Below, in pieces: positions 7,608 through 11,364 of a stretch of DNA of 11,364 nt. The stretch lies in NCBI GenBank assembly GCA_937864255.1, contig CALMIT010000618.1:1-11364 (forward strand). The letters run 5' to 3'. How positions within the stretch are numbered: the first letter of the stretch is position 1; the number at the start of each line of letters is the position of its first letter. Both the position numbers and the translations under genes were made by a program. Source of the stretch: an uncultured Saprospiraceae bacterium (GTDB lineage Bacteria > Bacteroidota > Bacteroidia > Chitinophagales > Saprospiraceae). The notes under the pieces were generated by a model, which worked only from the letters and a program-made list of their open reading frames with translations, did not search any database and was not told the DNA's origin.

Positions 7608-9929
7608 ATGAGCAACCACTATCTCGACGGACTTAATGAAGTGCAAAAACAGGCTGTGACGACCACGGAGGGTCCGGTGTTGGTAGTAGCGGGGCCGGGT
7701 TCGGGCAAGACGCGCGTGCTCACTTTCCGCATCGCTCACCTGATTGAAAAAGGCGTAGCGCCTTGGGAGATTTTGTCGCTCACGTTTACCAATAAAGCCG
7801 CCCGCGAAATGACTGAGCGCATCGAAAAAGTAGTCGGCACAAAAGCGAATAATGTGTGGGCGGGTACTTTTCACTCCGTATTTGCAAAAATCCTGCGCCG
7901 CGAAGCCGATAAAATCGGCTACCCAACCAACTTCACCATCTACGATACCGACGACACCAAAAGCGTGCTGACGGCTATCATCAAAGAGATGAATTTGGAT
8001 AAAAATGTGTACAATCCGAATCAGATTCGTTCGCGGATTTCTTCGGCAAAAAGCAACCTGATCACGCCGAAAGCTTACGTGGAACGCCCCGATTTGATGG
8101 AAGAAGACCGCCTCGCCAAGCGTCCGAATTTTTTCAAAATTTATGAAAATTATGTGGTGCGGTGCCGGCGCTCGGGTGCGATGGATTTTGATGATTTGCT
8201 GTACAAATTGTACGAATTATTGCAAACCAATCCGGGCGGGGTGTTGGAAAAATACCGCGAAAAATTCAGGTACGTAATGGTGGACGAATTTCAGGATACC
8301 AATTTTTTGCAATACGCCATCATTCGCAAACTGGTGCATTTTGAAAACAGCCCGAGGAATATTTGCGTGGTGGGCGACGATGCGCAGAGTATTTACGCCT
8401 TCCGCGGCGCTACCATTCAAAACATTTTGGATTTTGAAAACGACTTTAAAAATTTTGATATAAAAGTTTTCAAACTCGAACAAAATTACCGCTCCACCGA
8501 GCATATCGTGAGGGCTGCCAACGAACTGATCACTTACAACCGGAAACAAATTCCGAAGACAATCTGGTCGGCAAAAGGGCAGGGGCAAAAAATCCAGGTC
8601 ATCAAAGGCATGAGCGACGCCGAAGAAGGAAAACGAGTCGCCGACGCAATCCTGGAGCAAAAAAACCGCCACCACCTCAGCAATAAAGACATCGCCATTT
8701 TGTACCGCACCAATGCGCAGTCGCGGGTCTTTGAAGAAAATTTGCGCCGTTTCAATATTCCTTACCGCGTTTTTGGCGGCACTTCTTTTTACCAGCGCAA
8801 AGAGGTGAAAGATTTTATCGCCTACCTGCGCCTGGCTGTGAATCCGCTCGACGAAGAAGCGCTGCGCCGCACCATCAATTATCCGCGCCGCGGCATCGGC
8901 GATGCAACTATAGAAAAAGCCAGCCAATTGGCTAACGACAGCCAGCGAACGCTCTGGACTACGCTGGATGAAGTGGAAGCCGGGCCGCGCGTAAAAAATG
9001 CCATCGCAGATTTTAAATCCATGGTCACAGATTTTGGAAAACGCGCGCTCAACAGCAATGCCTACGAAGTGGCAGCCTATGTAGCACGCAAATCGGGCCT
9101 GATGGATTTGATGAAAACAGATACTTCGATCGAGGGGCTGGGCAGGCTTGAAAATTTCAACGCACTACTTGACGGGATCAGCGAGTTTGTGGAAAACGAT
9201 GATTTTATCGAAGGGCAGGAAGATGTGGATAAATCGCTGGCGTCTTACCTCCAAAACATTGCATTGCTCACCGATTTTGACGACGATAAAAGCGACGGCG
9301 ACCACATCACGCTCATGTCGGTACACTCTGCGAAAGGTCTGGAGTTTAAATCCGTTTTCGTGGTCGGGCTGGAAGAAAATCTTTTTCCGTCATTTTTGTC
9401 GCTTGACTCGGCAGAGGGGCTGGATGAAGAACGCCGCCTTTTTTATGTTGCCATCACGCGTGCAGAGCAGTTGCTCACGCTTTCTTTTGCCGCCAGCAGA
9501 TACCAATATGGCAATATCCGTTACAATCAGCCCAGCCGTTTTTTGGAGGAAATTTCCTCTGAAAATCTGGATACTTCGGTGCCCTTGGGCGCGCAGGCGC
9601 GCGTATCTATCGGGCGCGGCGATCAGCGCTACGGCTACAACGCTGCCGGCGAACCTGCCGCAAAAACAGGCGCCGGTATCAGCGGCAACTTTAAAAGTCC
9701 GCACAGCAAACAACAGGCAGTTTTAAACATTGACCCAAAAGACTTTAACCCAAGCCCTTCCGAAAAAATACAGGCAGGTATGAAGGTGCTGCATTTGAAA
9801 TTTGGCGAAGGTAAAGTGATAAGTATTGACGGTTCGCGCGATAATCGCGTGGCCACAATTTTTTTTGAAGGTATCGAATCACCGAACCGCCGAATCATGC
9901 TCAAATTTGCAAAACTTCAAATACTGTAA
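7608..9929 (+). CDS. pcrA: ATP-dependent DNA helicase, UvrD/PcrA family (superfamily 1A, 3'-5')
   Basis: This 773-residue protein is full length for UvrD/PcrA. It unwinds DNA in repair and replication-fork maintenance and strips proteins from DNA. All signature motifs are present in order: Q motif (LNEVQKQAV, 9-17), Walker A (AGPGSGKT, 28-35), motif Ia (LTFTNKAAREM, 58-68), Ib (GTFHSVFAKILRR, 86-98), motif II (VDEFQDTN, 225-232), III (VVGDDAQSIYAFRGA, 254-268), IV (LEQNYRST, 290-297), IVa (DIAILYRTNAQSR, 361-373), V (VHSAKGLEF, 572-580) and VI (EERRLFYVAITRAE, 607-620). After a low-complexity linker (about 655-720) comes the C-terminal Tudor-like domain typical of PcrA/UvrD (KVLHLKFGEGKVISI, 726-740). 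An in-frame TGA shortly upstream supports the ATG at 7608. No Shine-Dalgarno is seen, as usual in this phylum. Sequence alone does not separate the names uvrD and pcrA. Confidence 0.98.
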   Translation: MSNHYLDGLNEVQKQAVTTTEGPVLVVAGPGSGKTRVLTFRIAHLIEKGVAPWEILSLTFTNKAAREMTERIEKVVGTKANNVWAGTFHSVFAKILRREADKIGYPTNFTIYDTDDTKSVLTAIIKEMNLDKNVYNPNQIRSRISSAKSNLITPKAYVERPDLMEEDRLAKRPNFFKIYENYVVRCRRSGAMDFDDLLYKLYELLQTNPGGVLEKYREKFRYVMVDEFQDTNFLQYAIIRKLVHFENSPRNICVVGDDAQSIYAFRGATIQNILDFENDFKNFDIKVFKLEQNYRSTEHIVRAANELITYNRKQIPKTIWSAKGQGQKIQVIKGMSDAEEGKRVADAILEQKNRHHLSNKDIAILYRTNAQSRVFEENLRRFNIPYRVFGGTSFYQRKEVKDFIAYLRLAVNPLDEEALRRTINYPRRGIGDATIEKASQLANDSQRTLWTTLDEVEAGPRVKNAIADFKSMVTDFGKRALNSNAYEVAAYVARKSGLMDLMKTDTSIEGLGRLENFNALLDGISEFVENDDFIEGQEDVDKSLASYLQNIALLTDFDDDKSDGDHITLMSVHSAKGLEFKSVFVVGLEENLFPSFLSLDSAEGLDEERRLFYVAITRAEQLLTLSFAASRYQYGNIRYNQPSRFLEEISSENLDTSVPLGAQARVSIGRGDQRYGYNAAGEPAAKTGAGISGNFKSPHSKQQAVLNIDPKDFNPSPSEKIQAGMKVLHLKFGEGKVISIDGSRDNRVATIFFEGIESPNRRIMLKFAKLQIL

Positions 9930-9935
9930 AAAAAG

Positions 9936-9968
9936 AAAAGGTCCTACCTGGCAGTACGACCTTTTTTT
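9936..9968 (+). terminator. Rho-independent terminator after the helicase gene
   Basis: GGTCCTAC (9940-9947) pairs with GTACGACC (9954-9961) around a six-base loop CTGGCA, with a single C-C mismatch. Seven T residues follow (9962-9968). It begins within a few bases of the helicase stop codon at 9927-9929. A-rich sequence on the 5' side extends the stem and might let it work in both directions. Confidence 0.85.
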
Positions 9969-10148
9969 CAAAACCCTTGAGCGTTAGCAAAATGAAGGAT
10001 TGGTAAGAAATAATCCAGGGTTTGTTAGTGCGTGAAAACTAAAAGCAGCAAAAACTCTGAAGAATTGATGCTCAAAGGTTGTCAGACATTATTACCCTTG
10101 AATTAAGTCCAGGTCAAATTTTGATTAATTTAAACTGTCGGTTGAATT
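9969..10148. other. Convergent intergenic region between helicase and DUF5682 gene
   Basis: This region lies between the helicase terminator and the stop codon of the minus-strand gene. It contains nested inverted repeats (AAACCCT 9971-9977 with AGGGTTT 10017-10023, and GGATT 9997-10001 with AATCC 10012-10016). I find no convincing coding sequence in it. A perfect GTTGAA/TTCAAC stem-loop (10141-10158) spans the stop codon of the minus-strand gene but lacks a T-run. Confidence 0.55.
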
Positions 10149-11363
10149 TTATTTCAACAATGCCGCGAGTTGAGGGATAAATTTTTCAAACAGGTTTTCA
10201 TTTTTCTCTGCGGTTGAAATTGTTGTGGGCGGAGTTTCTTTTTGGGCGGAGCGTTGAAGTAATTTTTGCCTTTCAGGCGCGGTAAAATTTGCGAAAGCCC
10301 GCCGCAGCAAAGGCAGTATGTTTTTTAAATTTTCCATGGAAATTTCTGCTACCCAATCATTCAAAACCTGCCAAAGCTGCGGATGATGCAGTAACACAGC
10401 GCCACTGCCGTGCAAAAATCCTTCCAACCAAAATGCCCCTTCGCGCGCATCGTCGGAAGACGAAAGCGAAAAAGCAATTTCCCGCACCGCATCGTCCACC
10501 GTCAAAAGTTCGCGGTCAAACAAAAACCGCAGCGCAAGCCCCCGGATCACCGGCGCGGAGGCAGGATTGAAAGCGATTTTTTTTAAAGCCGCCCACCACA
10601 AATCGTAAAAATCGGAACGATGCAAAACGCCGAGCGCATGATGCACCGCCAGCACTTTTTTAAAAGCGTCCTGAGCCGCGTCCTGCTCCAAAAACTGAAC
10701 GGCCGCCGGAAGCTGTACGGCGATGCGCGGCACTATTTCGTCTATCACTTTCAGCAGCGAGCCGGCGGCCGTTTTGCGCACGCTTCCGTAGCGAAATGCC
10801 CGCACGAGAGGCGGCAGCGCGTCCGCTAGGTGAAAAACATCCTGCGAAAGCGCCGACGATTTTTCGATTGCTTCCAGCAAAATTTGAACGGTATCTTCCA
10901 AATCAGCCAAAAGAGCCTCTTCGATAAAGCCGGTCAGCGCGGGCAAGCCCGTTTCATCTTTTATTTTTGAAATAATTTTTTGCGTGGCGGCATCCTGCAC
11001 CGTGTTGCCCCAGGCGCCCGCTTCGATGATTTTCAGTGCAAAATCCGGCTCCCATTTCAACTTCCAGAATTCATGAAAACTGCCCGTCGGCGCGCCCGGC
11101 GTTTCCAGTTTTTTGCCCCAGTTGATTTCCAAAATCAACAGCCGGTGCAAAAAATGGCTGACGTTGCGTTGGTTTTCTTTGCGCAGATCCAGCTTTTTGT
11201 CCACAAACCCTGCCTGTCCCCAGTCTTTTGCAAGGCGAGTTTTTTTCAACCAAATTTGCAAATCGTGATGGAGCGGCACCAAAGGCACGCCGTCAGGAAC
11301 CACACCTATTTTATCGCCGACGATGAGTCGTTTTTCAATCCAGTCAAGTACTTCGCTGTGCCC
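10149..11363 (-). CDS. DUF5682 family protein, C-terminal 404 residues (5' end off window)
   Basis: The frame stays open through the right edge, so the GTG at 11303 is not a required start and the gene is 5'-partial. The fragment is leucine- and alanine-rich and mostly alpha-helical. I recognise it as the C-terminal half of DUF5682 (typically about 730-800 residues) from landmarks at fragment positions 95-120 (GSFHEFWKLKWEPDFAL, GAWGNTV), 311-321 (FWLEGFLHGSG), 331-338 (WQVLNDWV), 350-357 (LPLLRRAF) and 360-365 (FTAPER). The last 40 residues are a polar linker plus a short helix. DUF5682 genes, which I believe include E. coli yehM, commonly lie with a MoxR-type AAA+ ATPase, a VWA-domain protein and a SWIM zinc-finger protein. 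The biochemical role is unknown. It is the last gene on its strand here, so the partners would be beyond the right edge. Family assignment is by recall, without a search. Confidence 0.82.
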   Translation of the reverse strand, partial: GHSEVLDWIEKRLIVGDKIGVVPDGVPLVPLHHDLQIWLKKTRLAKDWGQAGFVDKKLDLRKENQRNVSHFLHRLLILEINWGKKLETPGAPTGSFHEFWKLKWEPDFALKIIEAGAWGNTVQDAATQKIISKIKDETGLPALTGFIEEALLADLEDTVQILLEAIEKSSALSQDVFHLADALPPLVRAFRYGSVRKTAAGSLLKVIDEIVPRIAVQLPAAVQFLEQDAAQDAFKKVLAVHHALGVLHRSDFYDLWWAALKKIAFNPASAPVIRGLALRFLFDRELLTVDDAVREIAFSLSSSDDAREGAFWLEGFLHGSGAVLLHHPQLWQVLNDWVAEISMENLKNILPLLRRAFANFTAPERQKLLQRSAQKETPPTTISTAEKNENLFEKFIPQLAALLK

Positions 11364-11364
11364 G

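Noticed and set aside
7404..7874. Open frame of 156 codons on the minus strand across the gap before the helicase
   Set aside because: It overlaps the end of the helical protein gene and the Walker A region of the helicase on the other strand; no domain or start signal is seen.
8217..8927. Open frame of 236 codons on the minus strand
   Set aside because: It lies wholly inside the helicase gene, whose motifs are all intact on the plus strand; the translation shows no recognisable domain.
9148..9726. Open frame of 192 codons on the plus strand in another frame
   Set aside because: It is an out-of-frame shadow of the helicase C-terminal half.
10141..10158. Perfect GTTGAA/TTCAAC stem-loop as terminator of the DUF5682 gene
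   Set aside because: The stem is only six A/T-rich pairs, overlaps the stop codon and has no following T-run.
11301..11303. GTG as the start of the rightmost minus-strand gene
   Set aside because: The frame continues without a stop to the window edge with protein-like sequence, and the family is about twice as long, so the visible piece is a 5'-truncated gene.

Overview
The window reads as chromosomal DNA from a member of the Bacteroidota, most likely Saprospiria (Lewinella/Haliscomenobacter-like). The grounds are: two large secreted, cysteine-bearing modular surface proteins, one ending in a recognisable type IX secretion (T9SS) type A sorting domain; no Shine-Dalgarno-like sequence before the genes; a TAnnTTTG-type -7 element before one gene; and a helical orphan protein of a kind I associate with that group. 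I see no mobile element, tRNA, rRNA or CRISPR array.

Layout. Positions 1-2766 (minus) hold the N-terminal 922 residues of a giant exported protein whose 3' end lies off the left edge. It consists of a signal peptide, a module of about 200 residues, six exact-length 52-residue four-cysteine repeats, an Ig/PKD-like spacer, and a second copy of the first module. A gap (2767-3055) carries a strong minus-strand terminator. Positions 3056-5965 (minus) encode a second secreted protein: signal peptide, seven-blade propeller-like region, prealbumin-like (SdrD-B-type) domain, extracellular repeats of the DUF11/DUF7619 kind, and a T9SS type A C-terminal domain. A divergent promoter region (5966-6116) separates it from two plus-strand genes. 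These are a 466-residue helical TPR-like protein of unknown function (6117-7517) and a complete UvrD/PcrA superfamily 1 DNA helicase (7608-9929), the latter followed by a terminator. After a 219-base gap, 10149 to the right edge (minus) is the C-terminal 404 residues of a protein I recognise as DUF5682.

How the genes relate. The two minus-strand surface proteins are probably both T9SS cargo but look separately transcribed. The helical protein and the helicase are 90 bases apart on one strand and may be co-transcribed, but nothing else links them. The DUF5682 fragment is the most suggestive item for an uncharacterised system. This family usually sits beside a MoxR-type AAA+ ATPase, a VWA protein and a SWIM zinc-finger protein, so the partners would lie beyond the right edge. 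That expectation rests on family knowledge, not on anything visible here.
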